A DNA stretch of 64,000 nt from Mucilaginibacter_A sp050955045 (GCA_050955045.1 JBPBQV010000019.1:1-64000); one strand, 5' to 3'; positions 52,424 to 60,895 are shown, counted from the first letter of the stretch. The notes: a model not told the origin generated them from the sequence alone. A program made the numbers and translations.

Positions 52424-53128
52424 ATGTACTTGTTTTATGTGCCTGATTTAAATACAAAAGATTGCTTTTTAACAGAAGAAGAAAGCAAACACTGTATAAA
52501 AGTCCTTCGTTTACAAAAAAATGATCAAATTGAAGTTGTTGATGGTAAAGGCAATTTTTATCATGCAAAAATTACGGATCCCAATCCTAAAAAAACTTAT
52601 TTTAACATCTTCCAGGCACAAGAGGAATTTGGCAAGAGAAACCATTACCTGCATATTGCAGTTGCGCCAACCAAAAATATTGAACGGTTAGAATGGTTTA
52701 TAGAAAAAGCAACAGAAATTGGTATTGATGAAATTACACCTGTTCTTTGTCATCATTCCGAACGTAAAATCATCAATCACGAAAGATTAAATAAAGTTAT
52801 TACTTCTGCAATAAAGCAATCACTCAAAGCTTATCATCCGCAGCTCAATCAGCTTACAAACCTGTCTTCACTGGTAAAAATTCAAACTGAAGCACAAAAA
52901 TGGATTGCCCATTGTGCCGATGCGGAAAAAGTATCGATAAAAGAAGCATTAATTCCTCAGAAAAAATATTTAATATTAATTGGTCCGGAAGGTGATTTTT
53001 CTCCACAAGAAATTAATATTGCTTTAGAAAATGGATTTCAAGCCATAACTTTAGGCAACAGCCGTTTAAGAACAGAAACTGCTGCACTGGAAGCTTGTTT
53101 TGAAGTTAATTTTATAAATCGCTTATGA
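52424..53128 (+). CDS. rsmE: 16S rRNA (uracil1498-N3)-methyltransferase
   Basis: Methylates U1498 of 16S rRNA. The 234-residue SPOUT-fold enzyme shows the N-terminal PUA-like part (ESKHCIKVLRLQKNDQIEVVDGKGN in pieces) and the C-terminal knot with LIGPEGDFSPQEI and LGNSRLRTETAAL, the S-adenosylmethionine site. The stop overlaps the next ATG (ATGA). A dispersed 12-mer at 52936-52950 encodes part of SIKEAL. Confidence 0.95.
   Translation: MYLFYVPDLNTKDCFLTEEESKHCIKVLRLQKNDQIEVVDGKGNFYHAKITDPNPKKTYFNIFQAQEEFGKRNHYLHIAVAPTKNIERLEWFIEKATEIGIDEITPVLCHHSERKIINHERLNKVITSAIKQSLKAYHPQLNQLTNLSSLVKIQTEAQKWIAHCADAEKVSIKEALIPQKKYLILIGPEGDFSPQEINIALENGFQAITLGNSRLRTETAALEACFEVNFINRL
52936..52950 (+). repeat. 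Dispersed 12-mer copy in rsmE
   Basis: GATAAAAGAAGCATT, read as IKEAL. Confidence 0.88.
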
Positions 53129-53772
53129 AATACTTATTGCTGATCTGGTTTTTCACTTTTTTCAATCATTCAGAGCCAACTTACAAAATCGCCAAAATAA
53201 AATATAATGGTGGTGGCGATTGGTATGGCGACCGTACTGCATTAACTAATCTGATTAAGTTTTGTAACGATAATTTGAAAACCAACATTAAGCCCGAAGA
53301 AGATGTTGTAGAAGTTGGAAGTGAAACATTGTTTAATTATCCTTTTACCTTTTTAACCGGACATGGTAATGTGATTTTTTCGGATCAGGAAGTTAAAAAC
53401 TTACGTAAATATTTAACCGGCGGCGGTTTTTTGCATATTGACGATAATTATGGATTGAATGAATTTATCCGGCCGCAAATGAAAAAGGTTTTTCCCGAAC
53501 TTGATTTTGTAGAGCTTCCGATAAATCATCCTATATTTCATCAAAAGTTTGCTTTTTCAACAGGACTTCCAAAAATTCATGAGCACGACAACAAACGTCC
53601 GCAAGGTTTTGGACTGATTTATAAAGGACGTTTAGTTTGTTTTTACACTTATGAATGTGATTTAGGCAACGGCTGGGAAGATGCAGGAACTTATGCAGGT
53701 GATTCTGTAGAAAGTCGTTTAAAAGCTTTAAAAATGGGTGCAAATTTAATTCAATATGCTTTAACTCAATAA
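53125..53772 (+). CDS. DUF4159 family protein, exported
   Basis: A 215-residue protein of unknown function with a hydrophobic N-terminal signal (MKYLLLIWFFTFFNHSEP). Visible conserved blocks are YNGGGDWYGDRTALTNLI, GHGNVIFSDQEVKNLRKYL, GGGFLHIDDNYG and the C-terminal YECDLGNGWED. The GGGFLHIDD segment is reminiscent of class I glutamine-amidotransferase-like folds, to which some DUF4159 proteins are related. It overlaps rsmE by four bases. Confidence 0.85.
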   Translation: MKYLLLIWFFTFFNHSEPTYKIAKIKYNGGGDWYGDRTALTNLIKFCNDNLKTNIKPEEDVVEVGSETLFNYPFTFLTGHGNVIFSDQEVKNLRKYLTGGGFLHIDDNYGLNEFIRPQMKKVFPELDFVELPINHPIFHQKFAFSTGLPKIHEHDNKRPQGFGLIYKGRLVCFYTYECDLGNGWEDAGTYAGDSVESRLKALKMGANLIQYALTQ

Positions 53773-53832
53773 ATAACAACAATTATTAAAAAGCAGAGAA
53801 GTTTTAAAGAATGTATATACTTTTTTTATGCC

Positions 53833-53847
53833 GATAAAAGAAGCATT
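53833..53847 (+). repeat. Dispersed 12-mer copy (intergenic)
   Basis: GATAAAAGAAGCATT, the full consensus, 61 bp after the DUF4159 stop and 15 bp before the bidirectional terminator. Confidence 0.9.
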
Positions 53848-53861
53848 AAACTTAGTAAAAC

Positions 53862-53893
53862 AGAAAGCCTTCATACTAATATGAAGGCTTTCT
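53862..53893. terminator. Bidirectional terminator between DUF4159 gene and gldJ
   Basis: AGAAAGCCTTCAT pairs perfectly with ATGAAGGCTTTCT around a 6-base loop. It serves the convergent ends of the plus-strand run and of gldJ. Confidence 0.88.
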
Positions 53894-53919
53894 ATTTATA
53901 TTATAATTGAAAAATAGCT

Positions 53920-55530
53920 TTACAACTGAATCTTTTTAGGTGATTTTGCTTTTTTAACCCTGAAATGAGGTTTGTTTGCAGGATTGATTTCAGCAGCACC
54001 AATCATGCCCATTGCACAACGAAAACCGGTTTCTGCAGTAGCCTCTTCCTCATCCATAAAACGACGAGTAGCTGGATTTAGCCAATAAGCCCGATCATTC
54101 CAAGAACCGCCTTTGTAAACTTTAGAATGATCATTAACCAAAGTGGTATTGCCATATAAAGTTGTATTTACAGAATCAGCATAACCACGAACATCAGGCG
54201 TAAACGCTTTACCGGAATTATTGGCAGCTGTAACAGCACTTGAATTCGGGTTAGCATTAGCTGCATTTGTTTCTGCAGCAGTTGCCTGGCTTCCATTCAA
54301 TTCGCTCCATTTTTGTTTTTTAGAAGTTTTAGCTAAATCTTTAATTGGGCGGCCATATTTGTCTTTAGCTAACAAACCTTTGTCTGTATTAGCTAATCGT
54401 TTGTTAGTATAAACATTACCACGGAAAGGATTAAAATCTTCAAAATCTTCATAGGATAATTGGCGATAAGTGTCTCCTGTCCATTCGTTTACGTTCCCTG
54501 CCATGTTGTATAAACCAAAATCATTTGGCGGATAAGCTCTTACAGGAGCAGTAACATCAGCTTTATCATTCAAAGAGCCACCTGTACCCATGTTATCACC
54601 AGCACCACGTTTAAAATTGGCCAGGATTAATCCACGGGTACTCTTTTTAGGAGATCTTACACCCATACCATTCCATGGATAAACTTTCCCGTCACTAATA
54701 TTTTCATATTGTGTGTTACCAGCAAGTGCAAGAGCTGCATATTCCCATTCAGCTTCGGAAGGTAAACGATAAGGTTGTTTTAAAACGCCATCTTCAATAC
54801 GTGCAGGTCGGGTTGGGGCTTTACCTCCTGATGGTTTAATTGCCGGGTTTAAATCTTTCGGCATTCTTTTACCATCAATTCCTTTGCCGCGATATTGCCC
54901 GTTTAAATAAATATCAGTGTTAAAAGCAGCACCGCTACCAGTTTTACCGCTTTTGCTCATAGTTTTCCAATCGGTAATGATACCGCGTTCACGTAATATT
55001 TCCTCATTTACGCGTTGTGTCCGCCAGTCGCAATAATCATTAGCTTGATCCCAGGTTACACCAACAACCGGATAATCCTGATAACCGGGATGGCGTAAAT
55101 AATTATCAACATAAGGCTCATTATATGATAAAGGCTGCCGCCAAACCAAGGTATCAGGAATCGCATTATAATACATTTCCCTTTCCTGCGGATAAGTTCT
55201 TTTAATCCAATACAAATATTCCAGCCAGTCGGTGTTTGCTACTTCAGTTTCATCCATATAAAAAGAAGCAACAGTAACCCTTCTGCGGATATTGTTGTAA
55301 TCAAACTGAAGGTCTTCATTTAAAGATCCACCTAAAACAAAAGTTCCGCCTTCTATTGGAACCAAACCTGGTCCCGGAGCAGGATGTTTTTTTGCAAAAA
55401 CCTGGAACCCTCCATTAGTCCGGTCATTATAAGCCCACCCAGTTTTAGGCGATTTTGCTTTATTACAACTACTTAGTATTCCGCCAAGCACAAATACGGT
55501 TAAGGCACAACCGATAAATTTTTTTCTCAT
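53920..55530 (-). CDS. gldJ: Gliding motility / type IX secretion lipoprotein GldJ
   Basis: A 536-residue lipoprotein (signal with lipobox LSSC, C22) followed by a formylglycine-generating-enzyme-like (FGE-sulfatase) fold: VPIEGGTFVLGG, FYMDETEVANTDWLEYLYW, YRLPSEAEWEYAA, YNMAGNVNEWTGDTY and GGSWNDRAYWLNP. Non-catalytic FGE-fold lipoproteins GldJ and GldK belong to the gliding/T9SS apparatus. The neighbouring porV favours GldJ, which lies beside porV/porU in Flavobacterium. A low-complexity Ala/Asn stretch (about residues 418-445) interrupts the domain. Divergent from porV across 275 bp. Confidence 0.87.
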   Translation of the reverse strand: MRKKFIGCALTVFVLGGILSSCNKAKSPKTGWAYNDRTNGGFQVFAKKHPAPGPGLVPIEGGTFVLGGSLNEDLQFDYNNIRRRVTVASFYMDETEVANTDWLEYLYWIKRTYPQEREMYYNAIPDTLVWRQPLSYNEPYVDNYLRHPGYQDYPVVGVTWDQANDYCDWRTQRVNEEILRERGIITDWKTMSKSGKTGSGAAFNTDIYLNGQYRGKGIDGKRMPKDLNPAIKPSGGKAPTRPARIEDGVLKQPYRLPSEAEWEYAALALAGNTQYENISDGKVYPWNGMGVRSPKKSTRGLILANFKRGAGDNMGTGGSLNDKADVTAPVRAYPPNDFGLYNMAGNVNEWTGDTYRQLSYEDFEDFNPFRGNVYTNKRLANTDKGLLAKDKYGRPIKDLAKTSKKQKWSELNGSQATAAETNAANANPNSSAVTAANNSGKAFTPDVRGYADSVNTTLYGNTTLVNDHSKVYKGGSWNDRAYWLNPATRRFMDEEEATAETGFRCAMGMIGAAEINPANKPHFRVKKAKSPKKIQL

Positions 55531-55644
55531 GTTTTTAAAAACCTGTCGAAGGTAAATTTAATATATATTTCGTAAAGAAACGTCAATAATAAAATCAACT
55601 ATTATAGAATTTATTTTTATTTAGATATGATTATATTCAACGAA

Positions 55645-55659
55645 AATACTTCTTTTAGA
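55645..55659 (-). repeat. Dispersed 12-mer copy (intergenic, divergent promoter region)
   Basis: TCTAAAAGAAGTATT on the minus strand in the 275-bp AT-rich gap between gldJ and porV. I found no clear promoter boxes in the rest of this gap. Confidence 0.88.
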
Positions 55660-55805
55660 GTTACAGCAGATCAAAATTTAGTTAGCTTTGGCAATAAGCA
55701 AGTTATAAATTAGTTAATTGCATTGTAAAACGGTATTTGTGTTTGTTTATTCTGTTACTTACAGAAATTTAATGCAGACTTAAACTTATTATTATTTCGG
55801 TTTGA

Positions 55806-56948
55806 ATGAAAATTAATACAATAATTGAAAAGGTTCTAATACTAACAATAAGTTTGGGTTTTGGCTTTTTTTATGCAGATGCTCAGATTAGTGGTACAAA
55901 CACTAACGGAGGTTCTACTTCGGGTGCTATTATAACGGCAGTACCTTTTCTTACTATCTCTCCGGACGCAAGGTCTGGTGCTATTGGCGATGCAGGAGTA
56001 GCTTTAGGATCAGATAAAAATGCAAATTACTGGAATCCGTCAAAACTAGCTTTTATGGAAAATGGCGATCAGCTTTCCTTATCTTACAGTCCGTGGTTAC
56101 GCCGTTTAGTGCCGGATATTAATCTGGCTTACCTCAGTTATGCGCACAAATTAGATGATCGTAACACTGTTGGCCTTTCTTTAAAGTACTTTAATTTAGG
56201 TAAAATACAGTTGGTTGATATTAATCAGCAAAACCAAGGCACTTATTCACCTAATGAGTTAGCGATTGATGCCAGCTTTGCACGTAAATTTGGTGAAAAC
56301 TTCTCTTTAGGTACTTCTTTACGTTACATTTATTCAAATCTATCAAACGGTAGTTTTTCTGATGGCCAGCAAACTAAAGCCGGACAAGCAGTAGCAGCAG
56401 ACGTTTCGCTGTACTATAAAACACCAACTCAGTTTTTAGGTGAAGATAATCTATTCGCTGTTGGTGCAAACATCTCTAACATCGGCTCAAAGATTTCTTA
56501 TACAGAAACCGGAAAAAAATATTTTCTGCCAACTAATTTAAGAATTGGAGTTGCAAACACTATATATTTAGATTCTTATAATGAATTAACGGTAACGCTG
56601 GATGCCAATAAATTATTGGTTCCAAGTAATGCTAATTCTACAGCGAGTGTGCCAGCAGGTATTTTTGGTTCGTTTTCTGATGTTGGTTTAAGCGGAGAAT
56701 TAAAAGAAATTAATCTTGCCGGTGGATTAGAGTATTTATACAATCGTCAGTTTGCCCTTCGCGGAGGTTATTTTTACGAAAATCCAAACCGTGGTAACCG
56801 AAAATATTTAACCTTGGGAGTAGGCTTTAAATATCAGGCATTTAACATAGATTTTTCTTACTTGGTAGCTAACGAACTGCAAAGCGCCTTAGCTAATACG
56901 TTGCGTTTTACCTTGGGCTATAGTTTTGGCAAAGATTTATCAAAATGA
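55806..56948 (+). CDS. porV: Type IX secretion outer-membrane protein PorV
   Basis: A 380-residue outer-membrane beta-barrel of the PorV/LptO family, which carries secreted cargo from the translocon to the PorU sialidase-like peptidase. After a signal peptide (to about residue 26, YADAQ) comes the diagnostic AVPFLTISPDARSGAIGDAG, then NANYWNPSKLAFMENGDQL, SYSPWLRRLVPDINLAYLSY and a barrel ending LRFTLGYSFGKDL. PorU itself is not in the window. Confidence 0.93.
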   Translation: MKINTIIEKVLILTISLGFGFFYADAQISGTNTNGGSTSGAIITAVPFLTISPDARSGAIGDAGVALGSDKNANYWNPSKLAFMENGDQLSLSYSPWLRRLVPDINLAYLSYAHKLDDRNTVGLSLKYFNLGKIQLVDINQQNQGTYSPNELAIDASFARKFGENFSLGTSLRYIYSNLSNGSFSDGQQTKAGQAVAADVSLYYKTPTQFLGEDNLFAVGANISNIGSKISYTETGKKYFLPTNLRIGVANTIYLDSYNELTVTLDANKLLVPSNANSTASVPAGIFGSFSDVGLSGELKEINLAGGLEYLYNRQFALRGGYFYENPNRGNRKYLTLGVGFKYQAFNIDFSYLVANELQSALANTLRFTLGYSFGKDLSK

Positions 56949-56974
56949 TCGGTAGATCAGCATAAACTATATTG

Positions 56975-57454
56975 ATGAAAATAAAAGTTGGTTTTGGGTT
57001 TGATGTTCATCAGTTAAAAGAAGGACATCCATTTGTAATGGGCGGGGTAAACCTGGAACATACATCTGGAGCTTACGGGCATTCTGATGCGGATGTTCTG
57101 GTACACGCCATTTGCGATGCTTTACTGGGTGCTGCAAATTTGCGCGATATTGGTTTTCATTTTTCTAATACAGATGAACGCTGGCGCGGAATCAGCAGTT
57201 TATTGCTGCTAAAAGAAGTAATAAGGTTATTGGATGAGAAAAAATGGACGATTGGTAATATTGATGCCATGATTTGTTTGGAAGCACCAAAAATCAACCC
57301 ACATATTCCGGCTATGAAAACTTATATTGCCGAAGCAGCTAGCATCAACAAAGAAGATATTTCTATCAAAGCTACCACAAATGAACAAATGGGTTTTATT
57401 GGTCGGGAAGAAGGCGTTGTTGCTTACGCCGTTTGTTTGATTGAAAGAATTTAG
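56975..57454 (+). CDS. ispF: 2-C-methyl-D-erythritol 2,4-cyclodiphosphate synthase
   Basis: Fifth enzyme of the MEP isoprenoid pathway. The 159-residue protein has metal ligands D10 and H12 in GFDVHQ, the AYGHSDADVLVHAICDALLGA signature in parts (GHSDADVLVHA, DALLGAANLRDIG), and the C-terminal KATTNEQMGFIGREEG. The ATG at 56975 is preferred over the TTG one codon earlier. A one-mismatch repeat copy (57208-57222) lies in the gene, and a perfect copy follows the stop. Confidence 0.96.
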   Translation: MKIKVGFGFDVHQLKEGHPFVMGGVNLEHTSGAYGHSDADVLVHAICDALLGAANLRDIGFHFSNTDERWRGISSLLLLKEVIRLLDEKKWTIGNIDAMICLEAPKINPHIPAMKTYIAEAASINKEDISIKATTNEQMGFIGREEGVVAYAVCLIERI

Positions 57455-57456
57455 GC

Positions 57457-57471
57457 GATAAAAGAAGTATA
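57457..57471 (+). repeat. Dispersed 12-mer copy (intergenic)
   Basis: GATAAAAGAAGTATA begins two bases after the ispF stop. With the minus-strand copy at 57657 it brackets the small Cys-rich gene, the two pointing toward each other. Confidence 0.9.
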
Positions 57472-57482
57472 CAAACCTTTGA

Positions 57483-57644
57483 TTAACGTGCAGTTTTGTT
57501 AACTTCCACTTCTGAGAAATCCACACCACATTTACAATTGCTGCCACAACCTTTTTTAGCTGTCAAACTAAGATAAGCAGAACGGCCAACGTAAAAAACC
57601 GCAGCTAGAAAAATAAGGATAACAACAATGATCTGAAAATTCAT
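57483..57644 (-). CDS. Small Cys-rich membrane protein (FeoB-associated type)
   Basis: A 53-residue protein with one N-terminal membrane helix (MNFQIIVVILIFLAAVFYVG) and a cytoplasmic Cys cluster, KKGCGSNCKCGVDFS. This layout matches the FeoB-associated Cys-rich membrane proteins. No feoB is in the window, so a link to iron is only by family resemblance. The ATG at 57644 is chosen because the longer open frame reads across the neighbouring gene's end. Confidence 0.72.
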   Translation of the reverse strand: MNFQIIVVILIFLAAVFYVGRSAYLSLTAKKGCGSNCKCGVDFSEVEVNKTAR

Positions 57645-57656
57645 ATAGCTAAAATA

Positions 57657-57671
57657 AATGCTTCTTTTATC
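57657..57671 (-). repeat. Dispersed 12-mer copy (intergenic)
   Basis: GATAAAAGAAGCATT on the minus strand, in the 49-bp gap between the ATP-grasp-like gene end and the Cys-rich gene start. Confidence 0.9.
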
Positions 57672-57693
57672 AACGACAAACTTTGAAGCGTTA

Positions 57694-58884
57694 TTAATGA
57701 AAAAAAGCAACTGTTCCGCCAACCCAATCAAAATCTGCATTGTAACGTACACCAATCATTTTGCCGCGGCTTAAACGAGATAAATTGATGGCCAGCGTTG
57801 GCTCTTTGTCTTCTTCGGGCCAAAGATATAAAATCCTAATCTCACATTTTATGCTGTCATCAGGAGCTTGTACAACAGGTTCATAAATTACTTTCTGCTG
57901 AAGAATCCAGTTCTCACGATCAGTAACCGCATTAATATCTGCTTCCGTAACATCAATAATTACACCTTGACCAGCAAAAGAAAAAAGCGGTTTCAAAACA
58001 TAATTTTCCAAATCAGCAGGAATCACAGGGAGTTCGTTTAAAAACCAGGTTTTCGGTACAAATTTGCTTTGTAAAAAAGGCATTGTAAACTTACTGATGC
58101 GATAAAACCATTCAGGATGTGTAATCCATTCTACATCCAAATCTTGGCGAACATCTATTACTTTATTAAAAATATCCGGGTCAGTATCAATCTCATCAAA
58201 AATTAAACGGTTATAAATCCTTTTAATAAAAATTTTCTGATCGCCTGATAAATAATATAGCTTTTTGCCTTCCTGCTTTAAATCTTCTAAAGGAATAATA
58301 GGGATGCCAAGCTGTTTTTGAGTGATAAAAAAATCAACGGCTGTTTTTTGATGTAAAGCATCTACATCTATCAACACAACTTCTTCCGGTTGATGTGTGC
58401 CAATGATTGTTCTTTTTAAAAGATCAATATAAGATGCTTTGTTTAACCCGGAAAAATAAATATCCCAATTTTCAGGCAACAAATAAGTGCTTTTATAACA
58501 ATCTGCTAAAAATGATTGAAAACCATATAAAGACGGAAATCCTTGTAATTCAATTAATTTGGGTACCAATTTGCCTTGTTCATCTTTGCAAACAGCAAAA
58601 TCAAGTGCAATAAAATGTGGATGAACTGTTTCATTAGCAACTTTCCACTTTTTTGGAATGGCACGATCGGTCAGTTCTTTAAAACCAGGAGCAAGCAACG
58701 TTTTTAAAATCTCACCTCCTGCCTGTACTAATTGATTTTTCAGATTTTGAGTAAGAAATACAGGAGTTTCGGCAACACGGAAAGCAACTTCATCTTTCAA
58801 ATCCTGATGTAAGCAGTTTAAAAATTGCTGATATTTTTCTGCTGAAAATTGCTCGTTAAAGGCTTTCCGTATTGAAGGAACCAT
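57694..58884 (-). CDS. ATP-grasp-like protein (function unknown) of the ligase operon
   Basis: A 396-residue cytoplasmic protein. The C-terminal third looks like an ATP-grasp core: NYVLKPLFSFAGQGVIID (Lys plus Gly-rich loop), the WILQQKVIYEP strand and CEIRILYLWP with acidic/Arg residues that would bind metal-ATP. The middle has VEWITHPEWFYRISKFT. The N-terminal half, with PHFIALDFAV and LIELQGFPSLYGFQ, resembles the glutathionylspermidine-synthetase-like group of ATP-grasp proteins. It would activate a carboxylate for attack by an amine. Last gene of a five-gene minus-strand operon; 11 bp after the amidotransferase gene. Confidence 0.7.
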   Translation of the reverse strand: MVPSIRKAFNEQFSAEKYQQFLNCLHQDLKDEVAFRVAETPVFLTQNLKNQLVQAGGEILKTLLAPGFKELTDRAIPKKWKVANETVHPHFIALDFAVCKDEQGKLVPKLIELQGFPSLYGFQSFLADCYKSTYLLPENWDIYFSGLNKASYIDLLKRTIIGTHQPEEVVLIDVDALHQKTAVDFFITQKQLGIPIIPLEDLKQEGKKLYYLSGDQKIFIKRIYNRLIFDEIDTDPDIFNKVIDVRQDLDVEWITHPEWFYRISKFTMPFLQSKFVPKTWFLNELPVIPADLENYVLKPLFSFAGQGVIIDVTEADINAVTDRENWILQQKVIYEPVVQAPDDSIKCEIRILYLWPEEDKEPTLAINLSRLSRGKMIGVRYNADFDWVGGTVAFFH

Positions 58885-58895
58885 CAGATTCTAAA

Positions 58896-59729
58896 TTATA
58901 TTTCCTGAAAAGTTAAAATTGCCTGATCCAGAAAATTAGGAATTAATGTATTTTGCGTAAGCATTAATTTATCCGGGTCTCCCGATCTTTCCAGCATTTC
59001 ATTATATTTTTGTTCGCCGTGTTCGGCAATGGTTTGCTCTTTTTTAAGTGGTTCCATCAACCTTAACCGCATTCCGTCAGGGTCAGCTTCCGGATGAAAT
59101 TGTGTTCCAAAAAAATACTCGTTAAAGCGGATAGCCATCATGCAACGTTCCCACTCAACGTTCGGACGTTCTTTTTCGATAGCCAAAAGTGTTGCGCCTA
59201 ACGCTGCAAAACGTTCAGGTTTAGGTTGAATAACTTGCCAGTCGCGGGAATCCACTGAGTAAAAAGGTTCTGGTAAATTTACAAAAACCGGGTCTTGTTG
59301 GCCAAATTCTGTTTGATGGATTGGTAAAATACCAAAAGAAGTAGAATGCCTTTGATTTACGGTTCCCAAATCATAATGCCTGCACATCAACTGAAACGAA
59401 TGGCATACAAACAATACATATTTTTTCTGTGGATGATCAGAATCATTATGAATCTGAATTTGGTTGATCAAATCAAAATAAAGATTTTCCCACACAGAAC
59501 CTTCGCTGTCTAACGGACTTCCCGGGCCACCGCTGGAAATATAGATATCAAAATCAATTCCCGGAACTTCATTGTTCCCACGCAAATTAAAAACCTGGTA
59601 ACTTAAATCAAGCTGATGCTGGCTTTTGTATTTATCCAATATCTCCTGAAAGCAACGCATTCCCTGATTCGGATGACCATTATATAAATCAATTATTGCT
59701 ACTTTTATCGATGTTTTTTCTGTATCCAT
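58896..59729 (-). CDS. Class I glutamine amidotransferase
   Basis: A 277-residue protein with the triad of class I (GATase1) domains: nucleophile C109 in VCHSFQLMCRHY, and H212 and E214 in GTQFHPEADPDG. The oxyanion strand SSGGPGSP is at 66-72. It should release ammonia from glutamine, or hydrolyse a gamma-glutamyl bond, for use by a partner in the operon. No synthetase domain is attached, so the partner is probably one of the adjacent ATP-grasp or YbdK-type ligases. The 16-bp gap to the upstream gene is filled by one dispersed 12-mer, which ends at this ATG. Confidence 0.88.
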   Translation of the reverse strand: MDTEKTSIKVAIIDLYNGHPNQGMRCFQEILDKYKSQHQLDLSYQVFNLRGNNEVPGIDFDIYISSGGPGSPLDSEGSVWENLYFDLINQIQIHNDSDHPQKKYVLFVCHSFQLMCRHYDLGTVNQRHSTSFGILPIHQTEFGQQDPVFVNLPEPFYSVDSRDWQVIQPKPERFAALGATLLAIEKERPNVEWERCMMAIRFNEYFFGTQFHPEADPDGMRLRLMEPLKKEQTIAEHGEQKYNEMLERSGDPDKLMLTQNTLIPNFLDQAILTFQEI

Positions 59730-59744
59730 GATGCTTCTTTTACG
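59730..59744 (-). repeat. Dispersed 12-mer copy filling an intergenic gap
   Basis: CGTAAAAGAAGCATC on the minus strand occupies 15 of the 16 bases between the YbdK-type gene stop and the amidotransferase ATG. Its AAGAAG part would lie where a ribosome-binding site is expected. Confidence 0.9.
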
Positions 59745-59745
59745 C

Positions 59746-60843
59746 CTAAATTCCTACCAATGTTTGTGAAGTAATATAATCCACTACATCTTCAAAACTA
59801 TTTCTTTGCTCAAATATTGCCAGCTGCCGATCAGCACCAGTTCCATTTTCCAGAATTTTGTGGATGTATTGCAAATCCTGCCGACAACCTAATTCATCAA
59901 CCACATCATCAATAAAATCCAGCAGTTCTAAAATTAAGGCGCGGGTGTTAACTTCTGTTTCTTTACCAAAATCAATCATTTTGCCATCAATACCGTAACG
60001 TGCAGCCCGCCATTTATTTTCATTAATCAAAGCACGCGTATAAGTGATAAACTTCATGTTTTGCTGCCGAAGTTTGTACAATTTGGCACATAAAGCCTGA
60101 AAAAGTGCTGTAAAAGCCATCGTTTCATCTACCAGCATTGGGCAATCACAAATCCGGAATTCTATGGTTTCAAAAAACGGATGCACACGTATATCCCACC
60201 AAATCTTTTTTGCATTGTCTATACAATTGGTTTTCACCAGCATTTTGATGTAGTTATCGTACTCTTCAATACTGTTAAAATAATCCGGAATGCCAGTTCG
60301 CGGAAATTTATCAAAAACTTTAGTTCGATAAGATTTATAACCTGTATTGCGGCCCACCCAAAAAGGCGAATTGGTAGAAAGTGCATAAACATGCGGCAAA
60401 AAGTAACGCACCTGATTGGCGATATGAATAGCCAACTCGCGCGACTGGATGCCCACATGGACATGCAAACCAAAAATCAGGTTAGAGCGTGCAGCTTGCT
60501 GCAACTCATTTACAATCTCGTTATAGCGCGGATGTTCCGTAATCAACTGGTTTTGCCAGTGCGAAAAAGGATGCGTGCCGGAAGCACCAATACGTAAGCC
60601 CAAATCGCCTGCAAGCTGTGCAACCGTTAGGCGAAGTTTAGTTACTTCTTTACGGGCCTCGTCGGTATTATTGCAAATATGTGTGCCCACTTCTACTACA
60701 GCTTGGTGCATTTCTGCTTTTACCTGGTCTTCATGAATTTTTTGTGCGCCTTCTACAATTTTTTGGTCGTGTGAAGTTAATTCTCTGGTAACCGGATCAA
60801 TTACCATAAACTCTTCTTCAACACCCAGCGTGAATTTGTTCAT
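59746..60843 (-). CDS. YbdK-type carboxylate-amine ligase (glutamate-cysteine ligase-like)
   Basis: A 365-residue protein of the GCS2/YbdK family (glutamine-synthetase-like fold) that forms amide or gamma-glutamyl bonds using ATP. Motifs are the opening FTLGVEEEFMVIDP with catalytic glutamates, AEMHQAVVEVGTHIC, RIGASGTHPFSHW, the FGLHVHVGI metal-site histidines and FETIEFRICDCPM. Length is normal. In the operon it is preceded by a second ligase and followed by the amidotransferase. The E. coli relative has weak glutamate-cysteine ligase activity, but the natural substrates of this branch are not known. Confidence 0.9.
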   Translation of the reverse strand: MNKFTLGVEEEFMVIDPVTRELTSHDQKIVEGAQKIHEDQVKAEMHQAVVEVGTHICNNTDEARKEVTKLRLTVAQLAGDLGLRIGASGTHPFSHWQNQLITEHPRYNEIVNELQQAARSNLIFGLHVHVGIQSRELAIHIANQVRYFLPHVYALSTNSPFWVGRNTGYKSYRTKVFDKFPRTGIPDYFNSIEEYDNYIKMLVKTNCIDNAKKIWWDIRVHPFFETIEFRICDCPMLVDETMAFTALFQALCAKLYKLRQQNMKFITYTRALINENKWRAARYGIDGKMIDFGKETEVNTRALILELLDFIDDVVDELGCRQDLQYIHKILENGTGADRQLAIFEQRNSFEDVVDYITSQTLVGI

Positions 60844-60878
60844 CGTATGCTCCTGTTTATATAATAGATTGAATAAGC

Positions 60879-60893
60879 AATGCTTCTTTTATG
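60879..60893 (-). repeat. Dispersed 12-mer copy (intergenic)
   Basis: CATAAAAGAAGCATT on the minus strand, two bases after the stop of the upstream ATP-grasp gene (context TTTAGGGC) and 35 bp before the YbdK-type start. Confidence 0.9.
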
Positions 60894-60895
60894 CC

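Noticed and set aside
58896..59729. GMP synthase (guaA) N-terminal half
   Set aside because: The triad is of class I type but the rest of the sequence and the neighbours do not fit purine synthesis, and no synthetase domain follows.
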